Shown: positions 53,383 through 62,343, numbered from the stretch's first letter. The stretch is 64,000 nt of DNA from LZORAL124-50-18 sp051208045 (GCA_051208045.1 JBPJFY010000001.1:248001-312000); one strand, 5' to 3'. Numbers and translations are program-made. Notes: a model not told the origin generated them from the sequence alone.

Positions 53383-53895
53383 TTGCCTCTGGCCAAAGTT
53401 TTCACGGCACTCAATAAAAAACAGCACGATCTTAAAAGCTTCGATTGTGGCAAAGCGTCCATGAACGAATTCCTCGCACGCTATGCCGTGAAGCACGGAA
53501 AACTGGGCTTGAGCAGAACCTACGTATTGGTAGACTCAGCAGATCAACCAAATCAACCGGTTGCTGCTTACTATACGTTAGCGTCGGCAACGGTTTCCCG
53601 CGAAGTGATTCCTACCCAACACAGCTTGCCAACATACCCAATTCCGGTGGTAATTCTGGCACGACTGGCTGTCAGCTCCGCATATCAAGGTCGGGGTATT
53701 GGCGCGAAATCGCTTGTTTATGCGCTCCGGCATGCAGCAAACTTGTGCGAAGCTGGATTACCGGCCTATGGCCTGGTGTTGGATGTGCTGGACGAGGAGG
53801 CATTGGCATTTTACCAACAGTTCGATATGTTCGAATCGTTCACCAGTGATCCAATGCGGTTGTTTGTTTCGATGAGAACCATTGCTCAGCTGTAG
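53383..53895 (+). CDS. TacT-like GNAT acetyltransferase toxin, 170 aa
   Basis: GNAT toxins of this family acetylate aminoacyl-tRNAs and stop translation. The acetyl-CoA binding loop is VSSAYQGRGIGAKSLVYAL; an N-terminal DLKSFDCGKASMNEFLARYA and ALAFYQQFDMFESF match TacT/AtaT-type enzymes. The start is a TTG immediately after the antitoxin stop, with GAGGG seven bases before it, which supports translational coupling. The TacA/TacT order fits the known operon. Whether it is active cannot be seen. Confidence 0.9.
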   Translation: MPLAKVFTALNKKQHDLKSFDCGKASMNEFLARYAVKHGKLGLSRTYVLVDSADQPNQPVAAYYTLASATVSREVIPTQHSLPTYPIPVVILARLAVSSAYQGRGIGAKSLVYALRHAANLCEAGLPAYGLVLDVLDEEALAFYQQFDMFESFTSDPMRLFVSMRTIAQL

Positions 53896-53973
53896 CACAT
53901 GAGAAAGAGACCAATCGGTTGATCCGAGAGCGCAACCAAATCACATACTGGCTTTGTTGGAGTGATAGGACCA

Positions 53974-54381
53974 ATGAATATTGAGCAAGAACTCTATAAT
54001 GCGGCGGTTGAATTCCTACAACATCGCTACCCGGTTGGGCCAGGATATGCTGCAGCAATGCGCACAGTGACCGGAAAGATCCTTACCAGTGTTCCGCCGG
54101 AGGTCAAAAATTTAAGTCTGGAAGTGTGTGTTGAATTGGGTGCTTACCTCGAAGCCTTCAAAATCAATGAAGCGGTCACACATTCGATTTGTATCTGTCG
54201 AGATGATGAGCACAGTGACATACTAATATTATCTCCCTGCGGTATATGCCGTGAGCGGTTGGCATATTGGGGTGGTGATGTGAAAGCGGCAATCAGCACA
54301 AAAGACAATCAGTTGGTTTATAAAACTATCAGGGAACTGCTGCCGGATCACTGGGGTATGGTGGACGGCGAGATATTGTGA
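53974..54381 (+). CDS. blasticidin-S-deaminase-like cytidine-deaminase-fold protein, 135 aa
   Basis: The zinc-site motifs of the deaminase fold are present: LEVCVELGAYL (C-x-E in place of H-x-E) and LSPCGICRERLAYWGGDVKA (P-C-x-x-C). This C-x-E plus PCxxC set is that of blasticidin S deaminase rather than of classical cytidine deaminase. The length (135 aa) fits a single-domain enzyme. The start at ATG 53974, with AGGA just before it, is preferred over an ATG at 53962. It is a free-standing gene between the toxin-antitoxin pair and the second toxin-leader repeat; a role in nucleoside salvage or in disarming a nucleoside antibiotic is possible. Confidence 0.75.
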   Translation: MNIEQELYNAAVEFLQHRYPVGPGYAAAMRTVTGKILTSVPPEVKNLSLEVCVELGAYLEAFKINEAVTHSICICRDDEHSDILILSPCGICRERLAYWGGDVKAAISTKDNQLVYKTIRELLPDHWGMVDGEIL

Positions 54382-54455
54382 GATTTCTGGACTGGTTGGT
54401 TGAGTAAAAGTATAGAGCTGAAGAAACTTACGCTCTATGGCGGTAAACCAATCAT

Positions 54456-54545
54456 CCACTAGGGTTTACCCTAATTACCCATTGCCGTTAAATACGGTAG
54501 AGTCCTGTCTTTCATTTCATCTGAGATAAAGGACTATGCGATGTT
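54456..54545 (+). repeat. second copy of the 90-base promoter/leader repeat
   Basis: Aligned gaplessly with 51269-51358; identical through the ribosome-binding site and the start codon region (GAGATAAAGGACTATGCG-ATG). Palindrome TAGGG-TTTA-CCCTA at 54461-54474. The candidate -35 becomes TTTACC and the -10 TTAAAT, again 17 bases apart. It directly precedes the stand-alone toxin domain gene at 54541, so a second toxin cassette has been placed behind a copied promoter. Confidence 0.8.
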
Positions 54546-54879
54546 CTACCTATGTAGTCGTATTAACTATCCTACAGATAATGGAGCTGATGGTTTCGTC
54601 TATCCAGCCGACGAATCAGGTTGGATTTTTAAGCCGAAGGCGGTTGATCCTGATAATGTTAGGGTTGGAACGCCAGATGCGTATACAAGACAATGGGACA
54701 CTGAGTTCAAGATCTTGAACGATGTGGCTTTAAGACTTGGTGATAATCGAACTGCTACAGGCTCAATCAACCTGTTTACAGAAAGGTTGACATGTACCAG
54801 TTGCACTGACGTTATTTTCGACATTAAAGATCGATATCCTAACATTCAGCTGACACAGAATTATGAACACCCTCGCTGA
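54541..54879 (+). CDS. orphan toxin module, deaminase fold (BURPS668_1122-like), 112 aa
   Basis: The protein starts directly with toxin-domain sequence, without an N-terminal export part. DTEFKILNDVALRL and NLFTERLTCTSCTDVIFDIKDRYPNIQL fit bacterial toxin deaminases of the BURPS668_1122/SCP1.201 type: a D-T-E in place of H-x-E and a C-x-x-C zinc pair. Such modules deaminate nucleic-acid bases. Being short, it is probably the tip of a larger toxin brought in by recombination behind the copied leader, and may be used as a donor for domain swapping with the gene at 51354 rather than expressed alone. A likely immunity gene follows. Confidence 0.65.
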   Translation: MFYLCSRINYPTDNGADGFVYPADESGWIFKPKAVDPDNVRVGTPDAYTRQWDTEFKILNDVALRLGDNRTATGSINLFTERLTCTSCTDVIFDIKDRYPNIQLTQNYEHPR

Positions 54880-54901
54880 ACGTATTTGCGGGAGAATAAT
54901 C

Positions 54902-55234
54902 GTGGATAAATGGTCATACAAGGAACTTCAGGGATTTATCCATGAGGATATTGAAGAGTTTATGGGCGATGGGCTCAATATTCGACAGGCCTCTTCACGC
55001 GTCCAGGTTGAGTATGCGAAATCAATTGAGGGTAGTGAGTTAGAAAAGCTAATTATCTATATGGTTTTGTGTGAAGAAGGCGTGAAGCATGGATTTCTCA
55101 GGGATGATATCAAAGAAAAAACTCTGGAGTTGTTGGGGCGGATCAATCTTGGACATTGTGAGCAACAACTTAGTGATGAGGAACGGCTTAAGTTAAGCGA
55201 TGATATGAATCGAACATTATCTCTGCTGGCATAA
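54902..55234 (+). CDS. probable immunity protein for the deaminase-like toxin module, 110 aa
   Basis: A small, acidic, helical protein (KWSYKELQGFIHEDIEEFMGDG, VEYAKSIEGSELEKLIIYMVLCEEGVKHG) with no named family that I recognise. The GTG at 54902 is chosen because GGAG lies seven bases upstream; an ATG at 54863, which would overlap the toxin gene, has no good ribosome-binding site. The spacing of 22 bases after the toxin stop is the same as in the first toxin-immunity pair. Immunity function is inferred from position. Confidence 0.6.
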   Translation: MDKWSYKELQGFIHEDIEEFMGDGLNIRQASSRVQVEYAKSIEGSELEKLIIYMVLCEEGVKHGFLRDDIKEKTLELLGRINLGHCEQQLSDEERLKLSDDMNRTLSLLA

Positions 55235-55237
55235 AGT

Positions 55238-55260
55238 AAAAACCCGCCATCGGCGGGTTT
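55238..55260 (-). terminator. bidirectional terminator between the island and serA
   Basis: A perfect 9-bp stem (AAACCCGCC / GGCGGGTTT) with a 3-base loop lies between two converging stop codons. On the minus strand it is followed by TTTTTAC and so ends serA; the plus-strand U-tract is weaker but the hairpin can also end the immunity gene. Confidence 0.88.
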
Positions 55261-55278
55261 CAGGCTAAACTGCGAGAT

Positions 55279-56520
55279 TTAGAAAAGCACACGACAGCGA
55301 ATCGTGCCCTTCACATCCTTCAACTTCTGCAGAGCCAGATCGCTGTAGGCTTTATCCACATCGATGACCACGTAGCCCACGTTTTCGTTGGTTTGCAGGA
55401 ACTGGCCACAGATATTGATGCCATTCTCTGAGAACACTTGGTTGATTTCGGACATTACGCCAGGCACGTTTTCGTGAATGTGCAGCAAACGATGGTTGTC
55501 CGGGTGGGCAGGCAGGGCAACTTCCGGGAAGTTGACGGAGCTGACGGAGGTACCGGTATCACTGTAAGTCGCGAGTTTCTCCGCGACTTCGTAGCCGATG
55601 TTTTCCTGTGCTTCCATAGTACTGCCACCAATGTGCGGTGTCAGAATCACGTTGTCGAAAGCGCGCAGTGGTGACATGAACTCTTCATCGTTGCCTTTCG
55701 GCTCAACCGGGAAGACGTCCACAGCAGCACCGAGCAGTTTGCCGGTTTCCAGCACGGCGCACAACGCAGGAATGTCAACGACTGTGCCCCGCGCAGCGTT
55801 GATGAAAATGCTGTTCTCTTTCATTTGTGCGAACTGCTCTTCGCCCATCATATTCTTGGTGGCAGCCGTTTCGGGCACATGCAGAGTCACGACATCGGCT
55901 TCATTCAGCAGCTTTTCCAGGGAATCGGCCTGCTTGGCGTTGCCCAGCGGCAGTTTCGTGACCACGTCATAGAACATCACTTCCATGCCCAGAGACTCGG
56001 CGAGAATGGACAGCTGAGTACCAATACTGCCGTAACCGACGATGCCGAGCTTTTTACCCCGGATCTCATAACTGTTGGCGGCAGACTTCACCCACTCACC
56101 GCGATGCGCTTTGGCATTTTTGTCCGGGATGCCTCGCATCAGCAAAATCGCTTCGGCGAGCACCAGCTCGGCCACACTGCGCGTGTTGGAGTAAGGCGCG
56201 TTAAATACAGGCACGCCTCGTGCCATGGCGGCCTTCAGGTCCACCTGGTTAGTGCCGATACAGAAACACCCCACGGCCACCAGTTTGGACGCAGCTTCAA
56301 AAACGGCTTCTGTCAATTGGGTGCGTGAGCGCAACCCGATAAAGTGGACATCGGCAACTTTTTCGATCAGCTCTTCTTCCGACAGAGAAGTTTTCAGGTA
56401 TTCAATGTTGGTGTAACCTGCTTTATTCAAGGTATCCAAAGCAGATTGGTGAACTCCTTCGAGCAGAAGAAATTTGATTTTGCTCTTCTGCAGGGACGTT
56501 TCCAAAGCGTTCTTCGTCAT
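55279..56520 (-). CDS. serA: D-3-phosphoglycerate dehydrogenase, 413 aa
   Basis: Catalyses the first step of serine synthesis, oxidising 3-phosphoglycerate to 3-phosphohydroxypyruvate with NAD. The nucleotide-binding motif is KLGIVGYGSIGTQLSILAESLG; the catalytic Arg, Glu and His are in NAARGTVVDIPALC, the EPKGNDEEF region and ILTPHIGGSTMEAQENIG. A C-terminal ACT domain (about residues 340-413, HENVPGVMSEINQVFSENGINI) is the serine-feedback site. Length is that of the E. coli-type enzyme. It is divergent from a D-2-hydroxyglutarate dehydrogenase gene. Confidence 0.96.
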   Translation of the reverse strand: MTKNALETSLQKSKIKFLLLEGVHQSALDTLNKAGYTNIEYLKTSLSEEELIEKVADVHFIGLRSRTQLTEAVFEAASKLVAVGCFCIGTNQVDLKAAMARGVPVFNAPYSNTRSVAELVLAEAILLMRGIPDKNAKAHRGEWVKSAANSYEIRGKKLGIVGYGSIGTQLSILAESLGMEVMFYDVVTKLPLGNAKQADSLEKLLNEADVVTLHVPETAATKNMMGEEQFAQMKENSIFINAARGTVVDIPALCAVLETGKLLGAAVDVFPVEPKGNDEEFMSPLRAFDNVILTPHIGGSTMEAQENIGYEVAEKLATYSDTGTSVSSVNFPEVALPAHPDNHRLLHIHENVPGVMSEINQVFSENGINICGQFLQTNENVGYVVIDVDKAYSDLALQKLKDVKGTIRCRVLF

Positions 56521-56725
56521 GGTGTTTTGATAACCCTCTGTACGTATTTACTTTTTCAGCCAATATCCACGCTACCAGTGACCCGTTTAAAAGGGGGTCG
56601 GTATAAATGGCGCGATATGATACCATAAATCGCCGCGAGCTCTAATAGTTGATTTTCGCGGGGTGGCACGGCCAGATTCGACGGGAAGGGCCCGTTCGAA
56701 CGGCAAACAGTTTCAGGTACGATGG

Positions 56726-58129
56726 ATGAGCAAGTTGGATAACACGGCGATTGTTGCGCAGTTGAAAACACTGGTCGAGGAAGGCAAGGTCAGAACCGAT
56801 GACGATTCCCTGGCTAATTTCGGTAAGGATTGGACCAAAATCTATGAGCCCAAGCCGCTGGCCATTGTGTTTCCGAAAACCACGGAAGAAGTGCAAGCGC
56901 TGGTGCGTTTCGCCAATGAGCACGGGTTGGCACTGGTGCCCTCCGGTGGCCGCACGGGATTGAGTGCCGGCGCCGTTGCTTCCCAGGGGGAAATTGTGGT
57001 GTCGTTCGACTACATGAACCAGATTCTGGACTTCAATCCCAATGATCGCGCCGTGGTCTGTCAGGCAGGTGTGGTGACCGAGCAGCTGCAATTGTTTGCG
57101 GAAGAGCAGGGCCTGTATTATCCGGTCGACTTCGCTTCCGCCGGCTCCAGTCAGCTGGGGGGAAATTTGTCCACGAATGCCGGGGGCATCAAGGTTATTC
57201 GCTATGGCATGAGCCGGGACTGGGTGTTGGGCCTGAAGGTGGTGACCGGGAAAGGTGATATCCTGAACCTGAATATGGGGCTGGAAAAGAACAATACCGG
57301 CTATGATTTGCGCCATCTGTTCATTGGTGCGGAAGGGACGCTGGGTTTCATCACGGAAGCAACGATGAAACTGACACGCAAACCCAAAGACCTCACCGTG
57401 CTGGTGCTGGGGCTGGCGGACATCGCGCATACGATGGATGTGTTGCAGGCCTTTCAGCAACGTGCTGATCTGACCGCCTACGAATTTTTCTCGCATCAGG
57501 CGATGGGGCATGTGCTGGCCCATGGCGATGTGAGCGCACCGTTTGACGGGGAAGCGCCTTACTATGCACTGTTGGAGTTTGAAGCCATCTCCGAGGCATC
57601 CATAGAAGACGCGATGCACACCTTTGAGCACTGTGTGGAGCAGGGGTGGGTGATCGATGGCGTGATGAGCCAGAGCGAGACCCAGGCGAAGAATCTGTGG
57701 CGATTACGTGAGGGGATTTCTGAATCCATTTCGATTCATACCCCGTACAAGAACGATATCTCCGTGGTGGTGTCGAAAGTCCCCGCGTTTTTGAAAGAAA
57801 TCGATGATGTGGTCACGGCACATTACCCGGATTTTGAAATTATCTGGTTTGGGCACATTGGCGACGGCAATCTGCACTTGAATATTCTGAAACCCCAGGA
57901 TCTGGCGAAGGAAGTGTTCTTCGAGAAGTGCGAGCAAGTGAACAAGTGGGTGTTTGATATCGTGCAGAAGCATCAAGGCAGCGTATCCGCGGAGCATGGC
58001 GTCGGGTTGGTGAAAAAGAAGTACCTGGAATATACCCGGTCACCGGAAGAAATCGGTTACCTCAGGGCCATCAAACAGGTGTTTGATCCGAATAATGTGA
58101 TGAACCCCGGCAAGATTTTTGATCTGTGA
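56726..58129 (+). CDS. FAD-dependent D-2-hydroxyglutarate dehydrogenase, 467 aa
   Basis: An FAD-linked oxidase of the GlcD/D-2-HGDH family. The FAD-binding PP-loop is LVPSGGRTGLSAGAVASQGEIVVS; GGNLSTNAGGIKVIRYG is the second FAD segment, and the C-terminal cap ends with IWFGHIGDGNLHLNIL and SVSAEHGVG, whose histidines are the metal/substrate ligands. ATG 56726 is used because AGG lies 8 bases before it; the frame opens at 56663. SerA reduces 2-oxoglutarate to D-2-hydroxyglutarate as a side reaction, and the divergent dehydrogenase recycles it, which makes the pairing meaningful. Confidence 0.9.
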   Translation: MSKLDNTAIVAQLKTLVEEGKVRTDDDSLANFGKDWTKIYEPKPLAIVFPKTTEEVQALVRFANEHGLALVPSGGRTGLSAGAVASQGEIVVSFDYMNQILDFNPNDRAVVCQAGVVTEQLQLFAEEQGLYYPVDFASAGSSQLGGNLSTNAGGIKVIRYGMSRDWVLGLKVVTGKGDILNLNMGLEKNNTGYDLRHLFIGAEGTLGFITEATMKLTRKPKDLTVLVLGLADIAHTMDVLQAFQQRADLTAYEFFSHQAMGHVLAHGDVSAPFDGEAPYYALLEFEAISEASIEDAMHTFEHCVEQGWVIDGVMSQSETQAKNLWRLREGISESISIHTPYKNDISVVVSKVPAFLKEIDDVVTAHYPDFEIIWFGHIGDGNLHLNILKPQDLAKEVFFEKCEQVNKWVFDIVQKHQGSVSAEHGVGLVKKKYLEYTRSPEEIGYLRAIKQVFDPNNVMNPGKIFDL

Positions 58130-58230
58130 TGGCGTGCCGTGGCTGCATTCCTCATCAGAAAATGCTGCCCAGAGCGGATGATTACGGACCGTGCCACAGA
58201 TTACGAAAAGTACGATAAAAAGGAGCATCA

Positions 58231-58896
58231 ATGAGCAGGTATGCCAACTGGCAAAATGGCGAGCCATTTACGTCACCCATCGGGAAAGTGGTTTGTGTCG
58301 GTCGAAACTACGCGGAACACGCCAAAGAGCTGAATAACCCGGTACCCGCCGAGCCGATTCTGTTCATCAAACCCGCCACGACGGTGGTGCCCATGGCACC
58401 GCAGATCGTGATTCCGGCGGATCGGGGGGAAGTGCATTATGAGCTGGAATTGGCGGTACTGGTGGGCAAACCGCTGACGAACGCAACCTCTGATGATGCG
58501 CTGGGTGCCATTGCGGGGGTCGGTCTGGCGTTGGATCTCACCTTGAGAAACCTGCAAAGTACCCTGAAAGAGAAGGGGCTCCCCTGGGAGAAAGCCAAAG
58601 CATTCGACGGCGCCTGTCCGCTGTCGACTTTTGTGCCGCCCAGCGAATTGCCGATGTTGACGCAGACCCAGTTTCAGTTATGGATCGACGGTGCACTGCG
58701 TCAGGACGGGTCGGCAGCGGATATGCTGATGCCCGTCACAGAACTGTTGGCCTACGCCTCCCGGTTTTTCACCCTGGAGCCTGGGGACGTGGTGTTAACC
58801 GGCACGCCGAAAGGTGTGGGGATGTTAACGCCGGGGCAGCACATTGAAGCCCGGTTGGAGTCGCTGCTGTCGGTGACTGCGGAGATCACGGTTTAG
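58231..58896 (+). CDS. fumarylacetoacetate-hydrolase family protein, 221 aa
   Basis: A single-domain FAH-fold protein of the YcgM/FAHD1 type. The metal-binding Glu residues are in GEVHYELELAVLVGK, and the core motif KVVCVGRNYAEHAKELNNP opens the fold; FTLEPGDVVLTGTPKGVGML ends it. FAHD1-like enzymes hydrolyse acylpyruvates or decarboxylate oxaloacetate; which applies here is not visible. AAGGAG lies seven bases before the ATG. It follows the D-2-hydroxyglutarate dehydrogenase gene by 101 bases, as in Pseudomonas. Confidence 0.9.
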   Translation: MSRYANWQNGEPFTSPIGKVVCVGRNYAEHAKELNNPVPAEPILFIKPATTVVPMAPQIVIPADRGEVHYELELAVLVGKPLTNATSDDALGAIAGVGLALDLTLRNLQSTLKEKGLPWEKAKAFDGACPLSTFVPPSELPMLTQTQFQLWIDGALRQDGSAADMLMPVTELLAYASRFFTLEPGDVVLTGTPKGVGMLTPGQHIEARLESLLSVTAEITV

Positions 58897-58922
58897 GTGT
58901 GGGGAAAGTACGGTGAAGGTGT

Positions 58923-60245
58923 ATGACGAAAGAATCCTCGGGTAAAACGGTCACGTCGCGTACCGGTCGGTTTATGAAGCTGGCCGGAATGACGGCTTCG
59001 GTGGCCACCCGCTATGCCACGGGCAAAGTGCGCGACGCGTTCACCTCGGAAGCGTCCGCCGCCGAACGACAGTCGAAAGACTACGAAAAAATGGCAGACA
59101 ACATCGCCAAAACACTGGGCGAGCTGAAAGGGGCCGTGATGAAAGTGGGGCAGATTGCCTCACAAACGCAGGATTTTTTGCCCAAGGAGTTTTCACAAGC
59201 GCTCCAGAAACTGCAGAAAGAAGCGCCGCCGATGCCCTATGAGGTGATCGCTGCTCAAATTGAGTCCGAACTGGGTCAGCGGCCCGAGAAACTGTTCAAG
59301 CGATTTTCCCGCAACCCATACGCGGCAGCATCCATTGGGCAAGTGCATGATGCCGTCACCCACGAAGGCATGCGGGTGATCGTGAAAGTTCAGTATCCGG
59401 GGGTGGATTTGTCGGTGGATTCCGATTTGCGCCAGCTGCGCACCACCCTGAAACTGGGCGGGTTGCTGAAAATCCCGAAAGAAAGCGTGGACCAGTTATT
59501 CGAAGAGATTCGCGTGCGACTGCATGAAGAACTGGATTACGAAAACGAGGCGCGGAACATCGACGCGTTTCGTGCCTTCCATGCCGGTGACGACAAGGTG
59601 TTGATTCCTCAGGTGGTAGCAGCGTTGAGCTCTCGTCGTGTGCTCACACTGGAGCGTATTGATGGTGACCACATCAGCGAGGTCGAAACCAGTACGTACC
59701 CGCAGGATGTCCGCAACGACATTGGTCACCGCATTTTTACCACCATGGCCGACCAGTTGTTTCGGTTTCAATGCATCCATGGCGACCCTCATGCGGGAAA
59801 CTTTGCGTTTCGGCCTGATGGCACCCTCATCATGTACGACTTTGGCTGCGTGAAACACTTGAAACCCGAGATCGTGGCCGCCTATCGGTCGGCGTTGATT
59901 GCCGCGCTGCAGGAAGACTATTCCGCATTGGATCGCTACCTGATTGACCTCGGCGTTCGGGTCGAGAGTAAGCCCGCGCTGGATGAGGACTACTACGCTG
60001 CCTGGCGGGATATCTTTATTGTCCCCTTTGAGAGCACCGAAGAACGGTTTAACTTTGCGGAATCGGACCTGCACGTTCGGGTGGCACGAAACGCTCACAG
60101 CGTCTTCAAGCACATGGACTCCTTCAAGCCCCCCGTCGACACCATTTTTATTGATCGCCTGATCGCTGGCCACTACTGGATGATGAAGCGTCTCGGGGTT
60201 CAAGCGGCATTTCGTACCGAACTGAATCAATATATTCAAACCTGA
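58923..60245 (+). CDS. UbiB/ABC1 (COQ8-like) atypical kinase, 440 aa
   Basis: A member of the ABC1/UbiB ATPase group that supports ubiquinone synthesis and other quinone or lipid functions. Characteristic motifs are the KxGQ helix (GAVMKVGQIASQTQDFLPKEF), the alanine-rich nucleotide loop (NPYAAASIGQVHDAV), the catalytic HGDPHAGN and the DFG-like YDFGCVK. It lacks the C-terminal membrane helices of E. coli UbiB, so it is a soluble paralogue and possibly not the housekeeping ubiB. It lies 26 bases after the FAH gene and may be transcribed with it. Confidence 0.88.
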   Translation: MTKESSGKTVTSRTGRFMKLAGMTASVATRYATGKVRDAFTSEASAAERQSKDYEKMADNIAKTLGELKGAVMKVGQIASQTQDFLPKEFSQALQKLQKEAPPMPYEVIAAQIESELGQRPEKLFKRFSRNPYAAASIGQVHDAVTHEGMRVIVKVQYPGVDLSVDSDLRQLRTTLKLGGLLKIPKESVDQLFEEIRVRLHEELDYENEARNIDAFRAFHAGDDKVLIPQVVAALSSRRVLTLERIDGDHISEVETSTYPQDVRNDIGHRIFTTMADQLFRFQCIHGDPHAGNFAFRPDGTLIMYDFGCVKHLKPEIVAAYRSALIAALQEDYSALDRYLIDLGVRVESKPALDEDYYAAWRDIFIVPFESTEERFNFAESDLHVRVARNAHSVFKHMDSFKPPVDTIFIDRLIAGHYWMMKRLGVQAAFRTELNQYIQT

Positions 60246-60306
60246 GGTAATTTCTGCCAGAAACCCGGAATCTACGCTATGCTTAGAGGATGAAAAACAA
60301 CGGCGG

Positions 60307-62325
60307 TTGACGGGGTCGGCGGTGGTTCATTCAGCGCAACTGGCAAATATCAAAATTGCACATGGTGAGGGCTTTGCCCGGAGCCAATGTTGCCAGCAAC
60401 TGGCAGAGCAGGGCATTGCCTGTGTGTTGGTGGCAAATCTGGCGGAGATACAGCAGGCGGACCCGGCCATTGTGCTGCTGGATGCCAAGCTGGTGAAGCA
60501 ACTGCCCGAGGATTGGCGGGCGCAGCTGACGGGTCGCCCGTTGATTGGCTGCGAGGAACACGCGGATTTCGATGCAGATTTTTATGTCGCCCGTGAGTTC
60601 ACCACACGGCCTACGGCTAGAAACGTGCTCATGGCGATTCAAAACTGGCTTACGGAGCAGAAAAAGAGTGGCATGCAGTCCATGCCGGTGGCCAATCTGG
60701 CCGATCTGGATGGGGACCATGAAAAATTGGCCATGCTCGCGGAAATCGGCATTGCACTGTCCGCGGAAAAACATCTGGCCACCTTGCTGAATCGGATCCT
60801 GTCGGAAGGGCGGAAGCTGGCAACCTGTGATGCGGCGTCGCTCTTTTTGGTGGACAAGTCCAATCCCGAGAACCCTGAACTCATCTTTAAATTAACGCAG
60901 AACGCCTCCATCGATTTCACCATGCGTGAAATGCGTTTTCGCATGGATGAGCAATCCATCGTTGGCTGGGTAGCCAGTAGCGGTAAGCGTTTGTCGATCG
61001 ACGATGCCTATCAGATCCCGGAAAGCGCACCCTATCGCTTCAATCGAAGCTTTGATGAAGACATGGGCTACCGGACCATCTCTCTGTTGGCCATTCCCAT
61101 GAAAAATCGCCGTAATGATGTGATCGGCGTCCTGCAATTTATCAATCGAACCGGGCAACCCGGGGCGGATTTGTCCTCACCGGAGGCGGCCCTGGCGAAT
61201 GCGATTCCGTTTGATGAGTCCGTGGAAGTGCTGCTCCGTTCGCTGGCCAGCCAATCGGCGGTGGCCATCGAGAACAAAATTCTGATGGACAGTATTCGCC
61301 GCCTGTTTGATGGCTTTGTGCAGGCCTCGGTGGCCGCCATTGAACAACGGGACCCCACCACCAGTGGGCATTCGTTCCGTGTGGCGGATTTGAGTCTGGG
61401 ATTGGCGGATGTGTTGCCTCATTCGCAGATTGCCGCGTTTCGGGATTACGAATTCAGCAGTAAGGATTTAACCTCTTTACGCTACGCCGCGCTGCTGCAC
61501 GACTTCGGCAAGGTCGGCGTGCGGGAATCTGTGCTCACCAAACCTAAGAAGCTGACTAGCCACCAATTTGAAGTGCTGGCCTATCGGATCAAACTGACGC
61601 AGGAACATAAGCGCAGAAAAGCGTTGGAAGAGAGCCTTAAACTGATGCGTCAGGGTGCCACGATGCAACAGGTAGAGGCCATGCGAAATCAGGCAGAGCA
61701 GGAGGTCGCTCGGCTGGATGAGTTCTGGGAACGGATTTGCAATGCCAATGAGCCGACCATACTGCCGGAAGGCTACTTCGAGCACCTGAACGAGATCAGC
61801 CAGTTTCATGCGCTGGATGCCCAGGGGCAGTTTTCTCCGCTGCTGGATGCGCCGCAGCTGAGTGCGCTGTCGATTCCGAAAGGCAGTTTGACCGAGGAAG
61901 AACGGCTGGAGATTCAATCGCACGTTACCCACACTGAGAATTTTCTGCGACTGATTCCCTGGACACCGGATTTGTCCAGTATTCCCGGCATCGCCGCGGC
62001 GCACCATGAAAAGCTGGACGGCAGCGGATACCCCAAAGGGCTCAGCACAGCAGAAATTCCGATGGGGTCCCGCATTATGGCGGTGTGTGATATTTATGAC
62101 GCACTCACGGCGTCGGATCGACCCTACAAGAATGCCGTGCCGAACAATGTCGCGTTTAATATTCTGGAATCTGAAGCCAAGCGGGGCCTGTTGGAGCCGG
62201 AACTGGTGCGGCTGTTTATTGATGCTAAAGTCCATGATGTTATCAAGGGCAAAGAATATATCCGGTCCGATTCATTATCGACGACCTTCCATCATCACGT
62301 CTGTGATTTTGATCTGATGGAATAA
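60307..62325 (+). CDS. GAF-HD-GYP cyclic-di-GMP phosphodiesterase-like protein, 672 aa
   Basis: Residues about 1-120 resemble a receiver-like or unknown domain; about 140-330 is a GAF domain (DEQSIVGWVASSGKRLSIDDAY, IGVLQFINR). The HD-GYP domain follows: HSFRVADLSLGL, ALLHDFGKVGV and, much later, AAHHEKLDGSGYPKGLSTAEIPMGSRIMAVCDIYDALT. Motifs for metal binding and GYP are intact, so it may hydrolyse cyclic-di-GMP. An insertion of about 100 residues, partly coiled coil, separates the HD and GYP parts, with LTSHQFEV and LTEEERLEI repeated on its two sides. The start (TTG 60307) is uncertain; a GTG follows at 60322. The next gene encodes a GGDEF-like partner. Confidence 0.85.
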   Translation: MTGSAVVHSAQLANIKIAHGEGFARSQCCQQLAEQGIACVLVANLAEIQQADPAIVLLDAKLVKQLPEDWRAQLTGRPLIGCEEHADFDADFYVAREFTTRPTARNVLMAIQNWLTEQKKSGMQSMPVANLADLDGDHEKLAMLAEIGIALSAEKHLATLLNRILSEGRKLATCDAASLFLVDKSNPENPELIFKLTQNASIDFTMREMRFRMDEQSIVGWVASSGKRLSIDDAYQIPESAPYRFNRSFDEDMGYRTISLLAIPMKNRRNDVIGVLQFINRTGQPGADLSSPEAALANAIPFDESVEVLLRSLASQSAVAIENKILMDSIRRLFDGFVQASVAAIEQRDPTTSGHSFRVADLSLGLADVLPHSQIAAFRDYEFSSKDLTSLRYAALLHDFGKVGVRESVLTKPKKLTSHQFEVLAYRIKLTQEHKRRKALEESLKLMRQGATMQQVEAMRNQAEQEVARLDEFWERICNANEPTILPEGYFEHLNEISQFHALDAQGQFSPLLDAPQLSALSIPKGSLTEEERLEIQSHVTHTENFLRLIPWTPDLSSIPGIAAAHHEKLDGSGYPKGLSTAEIPMGSRIMAVCDIYDALTASDRPYKNAVPNNVAFNILESEAKRGLLEPELVRLFIDAKVHDVIKGKEYIRSDSLSTTFHHHVCDFDLME

Positions 62326-62343
62326 CGTGCAGGACACACCCGA

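Noticed and set aside
59496..60239. 247-codon minus-strand frame inside the UbiB-like gene
   Set aside because: Antisense shadow; the forward strand carries intact kinase motifs.
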